This document shows positions 1 to 8,175 of a stretch of DNA of 64,000 nucleotides, piece after piece (the first letter of the stretch is position 1; each line of letters opens with the position of its first letter). The DNA comes from an uncultured Poribacteria bacterium. Lineage in GTDB: Bacteria; Poribacteria; WGA-4E; WGA-3G. The notes beneath the pieces were generated by a model. It had not been told where the DNA came from. It worked only from the letters and a program-made list of their open reading frames with translations, and searched no databases. The stretch covers positions 1,240,001 through 1,304,000 of the forward strand of contig OX639992.1 of assembly GCA_951828515.1 (NCBI GenBank), in the 5' to 3' direction. Made by a program: the position numbers and the translations under genes.

Positions 1-211
1 ATTCCACCCCTTTAGTGGCGGAAAGTAGAGACACAGTTTTTGATAGAGAAAAACAACCAAAGATGCTATACTTTCAGCAAGCACCACTTCAAAAGATAAA
101 CAGTATCTTCATAAATCTTTATCATACAGAGAAAAATAGTTTCGCGCAAGAAAAATCGCACAACATACGTTGGTATTACCTGTCATTGGCTAAAGACTTG
201 AGAACGTTCGA

Positions 212-1114
212 ATGATCAACTCCGAAAATCATCCTATTATTGTGCTCGGTGTTGAGCGCAGTGGAACATCTGTCGTCGCTGAGATGGTGCACAGATGGGG
301 TGCTTACGCGGGTCCTTCCGAAAAGTTACATCAGGCTGATGCACATGCCCCCAAAGGCTATTGGGAGTTTCTGCCCCTATGGGATCTGCTTGCTGAATTA
401 GGGGATTTTGATACGGGAGCGACTTGGTGGGATAGCGACTTCCAACACCGAATTGCAAAAAAAGCCGCTGACCCTACGTCCAGAAAGAAAGCCATTGAAC
501 TGATGGCTGAAATGCACAAAGAGGGTCCTTGGTTTTGGAAAGATCCGGCACTGAGCCATTTTTTGCCGTTTTGGAAACAGATATGGGGCGATGCGATTTA
601 CATAATCACGGTTCGCAATCCTCTCGACATAGCAGTATCGTGGCAGAAGTTTATTATGCCATCCAATTTAAAAGCCTGTATCTCCTTTGTCGCGATGAAT
701 TTGCTCCGTTGGCAGCATATAATGATGCAAATCCTGCAGCACACAGAAGATGCACAACACCGACTTTTTTTCGGCTATGAGGACATTATGCACAACCGAC
801 GTGCACAAGCCGAGAGGTTGGCTTGCTTTCTGAATTCAAAACTTGGAAAGCGAGTTTCACCGATTCAGGAGATGGTTGATGCGGTTGAACCTCAGTTGTG
901 GCGAAACAATTGTGGAATCCCGTTTGAACAGGTCCCTGAAGCAACATCGGAACAGAAAGCACTTTATGCCTTTGCAAAGCGGAAGATTGACAATCCGCTT
1001 GAGCTGTTTGATATTGCAAAATATCCACTACCCCCCGGATACCTTGAGTTCCTAAATGTTCAAGAGGCATTGCTAAAAGCCTGTCACGAACTTGAAGCAT
1101 CAGCAAATATCTAA
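212..1114 (+). CDS. sulfotransferase family protein
   Basis: A 300-residue protein that resembles PAPS-dependent sulfotransferases, which move a sulfuryl group from 3'-phosphoadenylyl sulfate to a hydroxyl or amine. Near the N-terminus a beta strand runs into GVERSGTS (about residues 8-15), the 5'-phosphosulfate-binding loop of the family. The stretch IITVRNPLDIAVSW (about 130-143) matches the second, 3'-phosphate-binding region with its RxPxD pattern. There is no signal peptide or membrane helix, so it is probably cytosolic. The acceptor cannot be read from the sequence. It is the first gene of a plus-strand series, and the next gene (a GNAT) starts 53 bases downstream. Fold assignment is fairly secure; substrate is unknown. 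Confidence 0.8.
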   Translation: MINSENHPIIVLGVERSGTSVVAEMVHRWGAYAGPSEKLHQADAHAPKGYWEFLPLWDLLAELGDFDTGATWWDSDFQHRIAKKAADPTSRKKAIELMAEMHKEGPWFWKDPALSHFLPFWKQIWGDAIYIITVRNPLDIAVSWQKFIMPSNLKACISFVAMNLLRWQHIMMQILQHTEDAQHRLFFGYEDIMHNRRAQAERLACFLNSKLGKRVSPIQEMVDAVEPQLWRNNCGIPFEQVPEATSEQKALYAFAKRKIDNPLELFDIAKYPLPPGYLEFLNVQEALLKACHELEASANI

Positions 1115-1167
1115 TAGAGGTCTGCAGTTATCCTCCGCTTATAAGATGTACTAAAAGATACAAAACC

Positions 1168-1578
1168 GTGTATATTGACATTGTTCACGCACAAAATCAT
1201 ATGCCTGACCATTACGACGATTACCTGCAAGGCTATCGCGCTGTCCGTTTGCTGGCAGAAGACGGCACCATCCTTGGTGAACTCGTTTGGCGTGTCGCAT
1301 CAGGACATAATATTGAGATTACGGAATTCGGTATATTTGAGGCAGACAGTAAACGAAAGGGTTGGGGTACTCGGTTGTTAGAAGCCGCATTTGAAGATAT
1401 GCGTCAGTACTTTGCGAAAATTAACCACCCTTTATTGAAGATATATCTTTTCTGTGAAGAAGACAACGAGGAAGGTCGAGGTTTCTACGAATCACGCGGA
1501 TTTCGATTAGAAGTTGTTTTGAAAGATTTTTGGGCAGATGGCAACGCAGTCATGTATAGTCAAGTTCTAAAATTTTGA
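1168..1578 (+). CDS. GNAT family N-acetyltransferase
   Basis: A 136-residue single-domain protein of the GNAT acetyltransferase fold. The acetyl-CoA pyrophosphate-binding motif A appears as RKGWGTRLLEAA at about residues 63-74. It is followed by the typical C-terminal pattern in which a glycine- and tyrosine-rich FYESRGFR segment closes the fold (about 111-118). The start used is GTG at 1168, which places the first strand correctly; there is no strong ribosome-binding site. It lies between the sulfotransferase and a NUDIX gene and ends 19 bases before that gene. The acceptor substrate cannot be predicted. It is one of eight GNAT proteins in this window. Confidence 0.8.
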   Translation: MYIDIVHAQNHMPDHYDDYLQGYRAVRLLAEDGTILGELVWRVASGHNIEITEFGIFEADSKRKGWGTRLLEAAFEDMRQYFAKINHPLLKIYLFCEEDNEEGRGFYESRGFRLEVVLKDFWADGNAVMYSQVLKF

Positions 1579-1597
1579 TCCAATTAAGGAGTTGTGA

Positions 1598-2005
1598 ATG
1601 TCGCGTGCGCAGTGTCTCGTTCACAGGCAGAAAAGAATCCTAATGGTCAAACACCGTCATGAAGGAGAAGAATGGTGGTGCCTTCCGGGTGGACGTTTGG
1701 AAGCAGGCGAAACGCCGGAACAAGCCGCGCTGAGAGAACTTCGGGAAGAGTGCCGTGTTGAAGGCACTATAATCCGCCCAACATCTGTTGTTACTTTTGC
1801 ACCTAATGATCAATACTACACCTATTTAATAGAAATAGGCACGCAGACAGTGTCCTTAGGGAGCGATCCTGAACTAAAAGAGAATCAGGTTCTTGTGGAC
1901 GTTGCATGGATATGTCTAAACGAACTCACAGAACGAGATAGAGCATTTTTATGGACTGCTGGCTTGTTGACAATTCCTGAATTTTCTGGGGAGATTTGTT
2001 GCTAA
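1598..2005 (+). CDS. NUDIX hydrolase
   Basis: A 135-residue NUDIX hydrolase, an enzyme that cleaves nucleoside diphosphates linked to another group. The full Nudix box is visible at about residues 37-59: GRLEAGETPEQAALRELREE, then a cysteine where the motif more often has threonine or glycine. The RELREE part carries the metal-binding glutamates. The ATG at 1598 follows a good AAGGAG site by six bases, which fixes the start. The protein is about the minimum size of the family, with no added domain, so its substrate (nucleotide clean-up or signalling nucleotide) is open. Confidence 0.88.
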   Translation: MSRAQCLVHRQKRILMVKHRHEGEEWWCLPGGRLEAGETPEQAALRELREECRVEGTIIRPTSVVTFAPNDQYYTYLIEIGTQTVSLGSDPELKENQVLVDVAWICLNELTERDRAFLWTAGLLTIPEFSGEICC

Positions 2006-2071
2006 CTGAAAAGGCATTGTAACCAGGGACCTAAAGGTTACTTATTCGTAGTGTAATGGAAGTTATTGTAA

Positions 2072-2314
2072 ATGGTAGAATATAGGTTTACAGAATATTT
2101 TGAACAGCAAGTCCTCCGCAAACGTCCTTATTTGAAGAAAGAGTGGTGTATCTATGCAATTGAGAACGCTGTTCGTTCAGAACCACAGGAACACAACAGA
2201 TTTCGTTTTTGGGCTGCAATTCCGGAAATTGGTGGTCGCTATTTAAGGGTTATTACCCTTTCAGATAAAATTACAATTCATAACGCTTTTCCAGATCGAG
2301 GGTTTAAGCCATGA
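2072..2314 (+). CDS. DUF4258-like small protein, possible toxin
   Basis: An 80-residue basic protein. It has the look of the DUF4258/RelE-like small-protein group: an N-terminal FTEYFEQQVLRKRPYL helix, a central arginine- and phenylalanine-rich FRFWAAI strand, and a final RYLRVITLSDKITIHNAFPDR sheet that ends in an aspartate-arginine pair. The next gene starts inside its stop codon (ATGA overlap), so the two are translationally coupled. That partner is a DUF2283-like protein, and DUF4258/DUF2283 pairs occur as toxin-antitoxin-like modules. The toxin role is inferred from size and pairing, not from a catalytic motif. Confidence 0.55.
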   Translation: MVEYRFTEYFEQQVLRKRPYLKKEWCIYAIENAVRSEPQEHNRFRFWAAIPEIGGRYLRVITLSDKITIHNAFPDRGFKP

Positions 2315-2529
2315 AACTCAATTATTATCCAGAAACTGACTCACTGTACATTGACTTGTCCGAAATTCCGAGCGTAGAAAGTCGAGAAATCTCGGAAGGT
2401 GTTGTTCTTGACTATGATGCTGATGGTAAACTGGTTGGTATTGACATTGATAATGCCAGCCACAAAGTGGAAATGGAAAAACTGATTCTCAGTAAACTCC
2501 CAGCCAAGGTTGAAACGGTTCGTGTTTAA
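2311..2529 (+). CDS. DUF2283-family protein
   Basis: A 72-residue acidic protein that closely fits the DUF2283 pattern: YYPETDSLYIDLSE at the start (residues 5-18), then EGVVLDYDADGKLVGIDI (about 30-47) and a hydrophobic final helix. Proteins of this family are commonly paired with small DUF4258/RelE-like proteins. Here the ATG overlaps the TGA of the preceding 80-residue gene, which supports co-translation in equal amounts. A likely role is antitoxin or neutralising partner, but this is inference from pairing; no DNA-binding motif is visible. Confidence 0.75.
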   Translation: MKLNYYPETDSLYIDLSEIPSVESREISEGVVLDYDADGKLVGIDIDNASHKVEMEKLILSKLPAKVETVRV

Positions 2530-2564
2530 CTTGTATCGGCATTTACTTGATAAGAGGAAACCTT

Positions 2565-3488
2565 ATGGAGCGAGCAAGTCGCGTGCTGGAACGTCTGAAA
2601 GGTCCCGTCGTGCCGGTGAATATCTGCTTTGGTGACGATGACTCACTGGATATCGGCACCATGCGGAAATACGTCAATTGGTTGTGTGAACAGAACATTC
2701 CAGTGATTCTCCTCACGTATGGTAGTAGCGAATTCTGTAGCCTAACAGACGAAGAAATATGGCGGTTGACTGCGGAACTGGCAGAGGAAATATCAGATCG
2801 CTCGCTGTTCATCGCTTCAACGGGTTGGTGGCACCCCGGACAGTGCCGAGAGTTTTTAAAACACTGTGATGGCGTCGGTGTGGACGCTGTCAAGGTCCAG
2901 ATTCATCCCGGTTTAGGGGTAAAGCGCGAGGTCATTGTTGGCTACTTTGATAGCGTTCAGGATGCCGCGCCGATGCCTTTGTTGGTTTGGGGAGCATGGC
3001 AAGACCCATATCCTGTAGACATCGTTACTGAGTTAGCAAAACGCCCTGAAGTGGTCGGCATCAAAAACGACGGTCATCCGTTCTACGCCTACTATGACAT
3101 GATTCGCGCGACTGCCGACGAGAATTTTGCGGTGGTGAGCGGTGGACAGATGCGCAATTTCATGTTCGGCTACCCGATCGGTTCAACGGCGTATCTCTGC
3201 ACGATCGCTCCCTTCCGACCGGACATTGCGTTGGAATTCTATAAGGCTCTGACCACAGGACACAACGACGACGCCAAGGAGATTGTGTTCCGTTATGAGG
3301 AACCTTGGCTCAAGACTGCAACGAAGTTGGAGTGGCTACCGAGCATCAAATCGGCACTCCATCTTCACGGTCTCTATCCGAACCATCGACTCCGAACGCC
3401 TGCTATTTCACATACGGACGAAAAACATCAGGAAGTGCGAAGAGTGTTAGAGCGAATCTTTGGGAACATCAAGTCTGCTGAACTCTAA
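2565..3488 (+). CDS. dihydrodipicolinate synthase/N-acetylneuraminate lyase family protein
   Basis: A 307-residue TIM-barrel protein of the class I pyruvate-dependent aldolase family (DapA/NanA-like). The segment EVVGIKNDG (about residues 161-169) contains the lysine that would form the Schiff base, in the position of VVGIKE in DapA. The early TYGSSEFCSLTDEEI corresponds to the GTTGE...LT substrate loop but lacks its exact GTTGE wording, so substrate use may differ. The ATG at 2565 was chosen because AAGAGG lies seven bases upstream; an in-frame TTG at 2547 is less likely. The usual DapA length is about 290-300 residues. A catabolic role on a sugar-acid or keto-acid is as likely as lysine synthesis, and no lysine-pathway genes are nearby. 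Confidence 0.8.
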   Translation: MERASRVLERLKGPVVPVNICFGDDDSLDIGTMRKYVNWLCEQNIPVILLTYGSSEFCSLTDEEIWRLTAELAEEISDRSLFIASTGWWHPGQCREFLKHCDGVGVDAVKVQIHPGLGVKREVIVGYFDSVQDAAPMPLLVWGAWQDPYPVDIVTELAKRPEVVGIKNDGHPFYAYYDMIRATADENFAVVSGGQMRNFMFGYPIGSTAYLCTIAPFRPDIALEFYKALTTGHNDDAKEIVFRYEEPWLKTATKLEWLPSIKSALHLHGLYPNHRLRTPAISHTDEKHQEVRRVLERIFGNIKSAEL

Positions 3489-3514
3489 TTGATAGACGGA
3501 AATGGTTAAACTTC

Positions 3515-3778
3515 ATGAATCAAACAACTGAGATTACAGCAGAAAATGTGTGTGATTTTCTTAAAAAATTCGCTACAGATATATCTATTGAAGATCTAAA
3601 ACCTATTTGGCGAAATCCGTCTCTCACGAATTTCTCCGTTGCCGTTTCTCTGAAGATGGTGTATATTAAACTTGAACATTTTAGGGTTATGGCCGTTTGG
3701 GTTCATCAAACCACCATAATCAGTAGAGTTGCTGTATCTGCAACTTCATTCAGTATAGAAAGGGGATTCTGTCAATAA
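3515..3778 (+). CDS. hypothetical protein, possibly truncated by the adjacent insertion element
   Basis: An open reading frame of 87 residues that I do not recognise. It begins with an acidic, helix-like segment (TTEITAENVCDFLKKFATDI) and becomes basic and hydrophobic. Its stop codon (TAA at 3776-3778) lies immediately before the left-end hairpin of an IS200/IS605-type element. The C-terminus may therefore have been cut off by that insertion. No good ribosome-binding site is present. It could be a genuine small gene, a decayed remnant, or chance. Confidence 0.3.
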   Translation: MNQTTEITAENVCDFLKKFATDISIEDLKPIWRNPSLTNFSVAVSLKMVYIKLEHFRVMAVWVHQTTIISRVAVSATSFSIERGFCQ

Positions 3779-3979
3779 CCCCAAGCTAAAGCATGGGGAC
3801 CTGTGCGAAGCGTATACCAAACGTTCACTCCACAAGTTAAACTATTTTCTACAGTAAAATATCGCAGTATCTTGGGCGTGGTAGCCTACCCTATGTATCG
3901 GATACTCCCCTCGTCTGATACCGCTTGGATATGCGATCTGGAAGGGGCAACACAGAACCCGAAAGGGAGGCTACAAACT
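3779..3979 (+). ncRNA. candidate omega-RNA region upstream of the IsrB-like gene
   Basis: IscB and IsrB proteins use a guide RNA encoded just upstream of their gene inside the transposon. The 200 bases between the left-end hairpin and the IsrB-like ATG fit this place. The stretch is not convincingly coding and has several short inverted repeats, for example GGTAG-C-CTACC near 3880-3890 and GTATC-G-GATAC near 3894-3904. The guide would come from DNA just left of the element (before 3779). This call rests on position and family knowledge; I did not fold the RNA. Published IsrB guide RNAs are longer (about 300 bases), so the 5' end may lie further left. Confidence 0.45.
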
Positions 3980-5008
3980 ATGTTTGTTCCAGTAAAGAGT
4001 AAGTCTGGCAAAAAACTTATGCCGACAAACCCAACCAAAGCAGGTGTGCTTATCAAAAAAGGATTGGCAACACCTTACTGGTCTAACGGTATCTTTTGTA
4101 TTCGGCTAAACTATGATACAAAGCAACACACACAAGAGATTGCCGTAGGTGTAGACCCCGGTAGTAAGAAAGAGGGCTTTACCGTCAAAAGTCAGTCACA
4201 TACCTACTTGAATGTGCAAGCAGACGCACATAATAAAGTCGGTAAGAAAGTTGAAAAGCGTCGTGAGTTACGTAGAGGTCGTCGGTCCCGCAAGTGTCCG
4301 AACCGTAATAACAGAACCAACCGCATGGGAACCAACAAAGCAAGCATACCTGCTGGCACGCGTGCGAGGTGGGATTGGAAGTTAAGAGTTGTTGATTGGC
4401 TTTCTAAACTCTATCCAATCAGTCATGTCTGCGTTGAAGATATTAGAGCACGAACGATAGAGCGTGCGAAGAAGTAGAATGAGTCCTTTAGTCCTTTGGA
4501 AGTCGGTAAACAGTGGTTCTATAGCGAAATCCAAAAGCGTTGGGAACTCCTCACACTTCAAGGGTGGGAAACCAAAGAGATACGCGACAGACTTGGACTC
4601 AAAAAGTCGTCAAAGAAACTATCAGAAACCTTTGAGGCACATTGCGTAGATAGCTGGTGTCTCGCCTATCATACCGTAGGCGGTTTGGGTATACCCGATA
4701 ACACGACTCTTATGTGTATCTCACCGATACCGATAAAACGGAGAGAGTTGCATAGGCAACAGGAAGCGAAAGGCGGTAAACGCACACGGGTGGGTGGAAC
4801 TATATTAGGCAAAGGATTGGTCAAAAACACACTCATTCGGCATGTCAAATACGGATTAGCCCGACTTGCTGGCGTTAACGCAAAAGGTTTGTTTTCAATA
4901 TACAGCATGGAAAACAAACGATTCACAACAGGTGCAAAGCGTTCTGACTTCAGAGTACTAACACGCCTTAACTTTTACTATAGGAGCGGGCATTCCTCCC
5001 CTACATAA
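3980..5008 (+). pseudogene. isrB: IsrB-like RNA-guided nickase with an in-frame amber codon
   Basis: A 342-codon reading frame with every landmark of IsrB, the HNH-less relative of IscB and Cas9. It has a PLMP-type N-terminus (VPVKSKSGKKLMPTNPTKA), RuvC-I (AVGVDPGS, Asp59), an arginine-rich bridge helix of RRXRR type (RRELRRGRRSRK), RuvC-II (VCVEDI, Glu153) and RuvC-III (HCVDSW, His221 and Asp224). Only 68 residues separate RuvC-II from RuvC-III, leaving no room for an HNH domain. Codon 166 (4475-4477) is TAG, and the same frame continues on both sides. The codon follows RAKK and precedes NESFSPLEVG, where relatives have tryptophan (TGG), so one base change explains it. The ATG at 3980 follows GGGAGG; an in-frame start at 3803 would lie inside the RNA region. 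Confidence 0.85.
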
Positions 5009-5035
5009 ATGCAGGGGTCTCCTGCCCAAAGATTG

Positions 5036-6202
5036 ATGAAAATTAAAGAAATCCGCGTCGTAGAAATCGAGCTAAACCCGAAACCGACGACAACGCCGCG
5101 CACACCGAGCCGATCCGGAACCTATCAATTGAACCGACCCATTACGCGTTATCCGTCATTTAACAGGAAAGAGGGACATGTTTCCTATTCAGAATGGAAA
5201 CGCCCTGCCTGCATTATAACGGCAGAAGATGGGACATGGGGTTTCGGTATCTCGCTTTACGGCGGTCCCGTGACCCGAATCATTTCAGATCACTTTGCCC
5301 CATATCTGGTCGGCGAAAATTGCATGGCAACTGAGAAAGTGTGGGATATGATGGTGCGATTGTCAGCCGCCTTCGGCGCAACCGGCTTGACGAGCTACGC
5401 CATCAGTGCCGTTGATTGTGCGTTGTGGGACCTCAAAGGCAAAATTTTGGGACGACCGGTCTACGAACTCCTCGGCGGACCGCAAAAAGAAAAGATTTTC
5501 TGCTACGCCTCTGGGTTCGATCAGGAATGGTACATGGAACTCGGATTCAAAGCCACAAAACTCTTCACACCGTGGGGACCAGATCAAGGAAAAGAAGGCT
5601 TAGTCAAACTGGAAGAATTGGTAGCAACGACGCGGGAATCGATTGGCGATAACGTCGACTTGATGTTGGATGCTTGGACGGGTTTTGACATAGAACATAC
5701 CGTGCGCGTCTGTGAAACGATGAAGCCTTACGGGTTAAAATGGATGGAGGACTACATCTCTCCCGATGATTTTGTCGGCTACGAGACGGTACGTCAACGC
5801 CTCCCTTGGCAAACGCTCGCGACGGGAGAACACTGGTATCTACCTACTGTCTTCGCGGAGGCAGCAGGGCGGCGGTTGGTTGACATCTTCCAGCCAGACG
5901 TTTTGTGGTGTGGCGGGATTACCGCGGCGGCAAAAATTTGTCACATTGCAGAGGCGAATGGGATTAACGTAATTACGCACGGCGGCATGAACTATCCCTA
6001 CGGTCAACATCTCGCATTTGCAATGCCTGCTATCACGTGGGGTGAACGCTCCGAAGGCATCTCTGCTCCGGGTGTTCCTCTGGAGGAAATGGTTAAGCTA
6101 CCCGGCACTTCTGTCATCAAAGATGGCTACGTTGCTCCGTCGGACGCCCCCGGTTTCGGTCTCGAAATTGATGAGGCATGGATAGAGAGTGTAATGGTTT
6201 AA
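5036..6202 (+). CDS. mandelate racemase/muconate lactonizing enzyme family protein (sugar-acid dehydratase-like)
   Basis: A 388-residue enolase-superfamily protein. The MR-subgroup pattern is visible: FKATKL (a KxxK/KxK-type lysine pair, about residue 177), metal ligands in MLDAWTGFD (Asp), WMEDYI (Glu) and TGEHWY (Glu), and the ITHGGMNYPYGQH loop with the catalytic histidine (about 314-326). That loop resembles L-rhamnonate and related acid-sugar dehydratases, which remove water from a sugar acid to give a 2-keto-3-deoxy acid. The ATG at 5036 gives the standard MKIKEIRV start; an ATG at 5009 sits inside the transposon hairpin. The gene begins 18 bases after the right-end hairpin of the IS200/IS605 element, so its native promoter may have been displaced. 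Confidence 0.85.
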   Translation: MKIKEIRVVEIELNPKPTTTPRTPSRSGTYQLNRPITRYPSFNRKEGHVSYSEWKRPACIITAEDGTWGFGISLYGGPVTRIISDHFAPYLVGENCMATEKVWDMMVRLSAAFGATGLTSYAISAVDCALWDLKGKILGRPVYELLGGPQKEKIFCYASGFDQEWYMELGFKATKLFTPWGPDQGKEGLVKLEELVATTRESIGDNVDLMLDAWTGFDIEHTVRVCETMKPYGLKWMEDYISPDDFVGYETVRQRLPWQTLATGEHWYLPTVFAEAAGRRLVDIFQPDVLWCGGITAAAKICHIAEANGINVITHGGMNYPYGQHLAFAMPAITWGERSEGISAPGVPLEEMVKLPGTSVIKDGYVAPSDAPGFGLEIDEAWIESVMV

Positions 6203-6249
6203 GTCGCGCCTGCGGATTGAGTCGTATTTTTTTATGTAGGAATGTCGCT

Positions 6250-6681
6250 ATGACTCCAACCTTAAAAGTTTCAGAGATTCTTGAAGTCGCTCTATATGTA
6301 ACAGATCTGTCTGCTGCTGAACACTTTTATACAAAAATCTTGGGGCTTCCTTTGTATTCAAAAGTAACAGGGCGTCACATTTTTCTCCGGTGTGGGGATC
6401 GAATGGTGCTTCTTTTTAATCCAGAAGCGACGATGAATTCTGGAGACGGTCCACTTGACGCGCCTGAACATGGGATGCAAGGGGCAGGACACGTAGCCTT
6501 TGCTGTACGAGATCATGAAATTGATCTATGGAAGGAACATCTCACAGCGCACGGGATAAACATCGAGAAAGAGATCTGTTGGGAAGGGGGCAGGTCTATC
6601 TATTTCCGTGATCCATCGGAGAACAGCATAGAAATCGCCTCTCCAACTATCTGGGGTATCAAGGAAGATACATTCTTTTGA
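6250..6681 (+). CDS. VOC (glyoxalase/bleomycin resistance) superfamily protein
   Basis: A 143-residue vicinal-oxygen-chelate protein made of two beta-alpha-beta-beta-beta units. The first unit begins EVALYVTDLSAAEHFYTKILGL and the second begins HVAFAVRDHEIDLWKEHLTAHGI. The closing YFRDPSENSIEIA is the classic end of the family, with the metal-ligand glutamate. The ATG at 6250 was chosen because AGGA lies just upstream and the strand begins correctly; an upstream in-frame start overlaps the enolase gene. Substrate cannot be inferred: dioxygenases, lyases and resistance proteins share this fold. Confidence 0.82.
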   Translation: MTPTLKVSEILEVALYVTDLSAAEHFYTKILGLPLYSKVTGRHIFLRCGDRMVLLFNPEATMNSGDGPLDAPEHGMQGAGHVAFAVRDHEIDLWKEHLTAHGINIEKEICWEGGRSIYFRDPSENSIEIASPTIWGIKEDTFF

Positions 6682-6762
6682 CTGCGGTCATATTAGGTTC
6701 ACATAATTGCTGTTACAGATTCCCCAGACTTGCCTGGCTTTGCAACAAAAAAGGTTGGAAAC

Positions 6763-7383
6763 GTGGGTTTTAAGTCACTCGCAAACATTGTAAATTGTTT
6801 GAAGGCACTCCAACGTCAAAGAGATTGTCTACTTGTGGCTATCGATGGACTTGGCGGTGCTGGAAAAAGTACTTTGGCGCAATTACTCGGACAACAACTA
6901 AAGACTTTAGGATGGAGCGTGGCGGTTGTCAAGCATGATGACTTCTTTCTCCCTTATAGTCAACGTGAAAATCAGAGAAAGAAAACGATTGGTAGCGACT
7001 TTGATTGGAAGCGTCTACGCGATCAGGTGCTCACTCCTATTAAAGCAGGGCGTTCAACACATTACCAGCGGTACGATTGGGAGACAGACGTTCTTGCGGA
7101 ATGGCATACAATTTCTGCTTCCGATGTGGTACTTGTTGAGGGAGTCTATACGATGCGGTGTGAGTTAACAAATTTCTACGATTTGAAAATATGGGTGGAA
7201 TGTCCGAGAGCCATCCGTCTTGCCCGTGGCATCGCGCGAGACGGTGAAAAGGCACGCACTATTTGGGAACAGGATTGGATGCCGAAAGAAGATTACTATA
7301 TCAAAACGCATCTCCCACGTGAAAGAGCCGATTTGTTTGTGAATGGAGCAACGCCATATTTACCGATGGGTGATTCCAAATGA
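6763..7383 (+). CDS. P-loop kinase, uridine kinase-like
   Basis: A 206-residue protein of the uridine kinase/phosphoribulokinase-like P-loop group. VAIDGLGGAGKSTLAQLL (about residues 27-44) is a Walker A motif, and VVKHDDFFLPYSQR carries the DDFF substrate-binding segment of uridine kinases. VVLVEGVYTM fits the Walker B strand. GTG at 6763 has AAGG eight bases upstream; TTG at 6730 is an alternative. The stop overlaps the ATG of the following methyltransferase (ATGA), so the two are likely co-translated. The phosphate acceptor may be a nucleoside or another small alcohol. Confidence 0.72.
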   Translation: MGFKSLANIVNCLKALQRQRDCLLVAIDGLGGAGKSTLAQLLGQQLKTLGWSVAVVKHDDFFLPYSQRENQRKKTIGSDFDWKRLRDQVLTPIKAGRSTHYQRYDWETDVLAEWHTISASDVVLVEGVYTMRCELTNFYDLKIWVECPRAIRLARGIARDGEKARTIWEQDWMPKEDYYIKTHLPRERADLFVNGATPYLPMGDSK

Positions 7384-8153
7384 ATGATGAAATTACGATT
7401 GCCAATCGAGCGCGTTGGGAAGCCGCAGTCTTGAGAAAGAACGGCTTTACTGTGCCGTGGCTCGACCTTGATAGAGATGATATTTTAACGTACGCTGAGG
7501 ATCGGCTTGATACGGTTCCGTATCATCTCTACCAAATCTATCCTGCGTATCTGCTCAAGGATGTTGCACACAAGGACGTGTTGTGTCTCGCAGCAGGTGG
7601 AGGACAGCAGTCGGCGGTGTTCGGTCTGCTTGATGCCCGTGTGACTGTGATCGATTTTACACAGGGTCAGCTTGACGGGGATATTACTGCCGCGAGGTAT
7701 TACGGCTATCCGGTTGAGACAATTTGCGCCAATATCCGTAATCTGTCCACAATTGAAGATGCTTCGTATGACCTTATCTACCAAGGCCCCTCCATGAGTT
7801 GGGTGCCGTCCGTTCATGAAATCTATAGAGGTGTATCAAGGATTATCCGTCCCGGGGGTCAGTATCGCGTAGATTTTGGCAATCCTGCCAACCATTCCTT
7901 GGAGTGGGATGGTGAATTCTATCGCGTCACCGAACCGTATTCTGAACGTATTTATAGGTATCCAGACGGCGCGTTCGACTTTCGACATTACCTCGGCGAT
8001 ATATTCAATGGACTCGTGGACAATGGTTTCCGGATTGAGCGGGTTGAGGAACGTTCTTGGACCCTGCCAGATATTGATGCCACACCGGGAAGTTGGACAC
8101 ACGAGATGGCTTACAATGTGAGTTTTGCCATTGTCGCGAAGAAAGACGGATAG
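7380..8153 (+). CDS. class I SAM-dependent methyltransferase
   Basis: A 257-residue methyltransferase with the Rossmann-like SAM-binding fold. Motif I is DVLCLAAGGGQQS (about 65-77), where AGGGQ replaces the usual GxGxG, followed by the acidic end of strand 2 in VTVIDFT. Motif post-II appears as YDLIYQGPSMSWV. Its start overlaps the stop of the upstream P-loop kinase. A GNAT gene follows 22 bases later, so kinase, methyltransferase and acetyltransferase form a tight small-molecule-modifying set. Substrate unknown. Confidence 0.78.
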   Translation: MNDEITIANRARWEAAVLRKNGFTVPWLDLDRDDILTYAEDRLDTVPYHLYQIYPAYLLKDVAHKDVLCLAAGGGQQSAVFGLLDARVTVIDFTQGQLDGDITAARYYGYPVETICANIRNLSTIEDASYDLIYQGPSMSWVPSVHEIYRGVSRIIRPGGQYRVDFGNPANHSLEWDGEFYRVTEPYSERIYRYPDGAFDFRHYLGDIFNGLVDNGFRIERVEERSWTLPDIDATPGSWTHEMAYNVSFAIVAKKDG

Positions 8154-8175
8154 ATCTGAAAGACAGAGGTTTACT

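Larger units (their letters stand above)
3779..5017 (+). mobile_element. IS200/IS605-type element carrying only an IsrB-like gene
   Basis: Two 20-base imperfect palindromes of identical geometry bracket the IsrB-like gene. The left one (3779-3798) pairs CCCCA with TGGGG and GCT with AGC, with an A.A mismatch between the two stems and an AA loop. The right one (4998-5017) pairs CCCCT with AGGGG and CAT with ATG, with an A.C mismatch at the same position and the same AA loop. Such mismatched hairpins are what Y1 (HUH) transposases of the IS200/IS605 family recognise. No tnpA is present, so the element would need a transposase in trans. Exact ends probably lie a few to about 20 bases outside the hairpins and cannot be fixed from one copy. 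Confidence 0.75.

Noticed and set aside
15-215. A 66-codon frame ending in an ATGA overlap with the sulfotransferase gene
   Set aside because: It starts with GTG without a ribosome-binding site, has no recognisable pattern and is cut by the window edge context. The overlap may be chance.
3803-3979. Upstream extension of the IsrB-like frame
   Set aside because: The ATG at 3980 has a GGGAGG site and starts the normal PLMP-type N-terminus. The upstream stretch is more likely the guide-RNA region.
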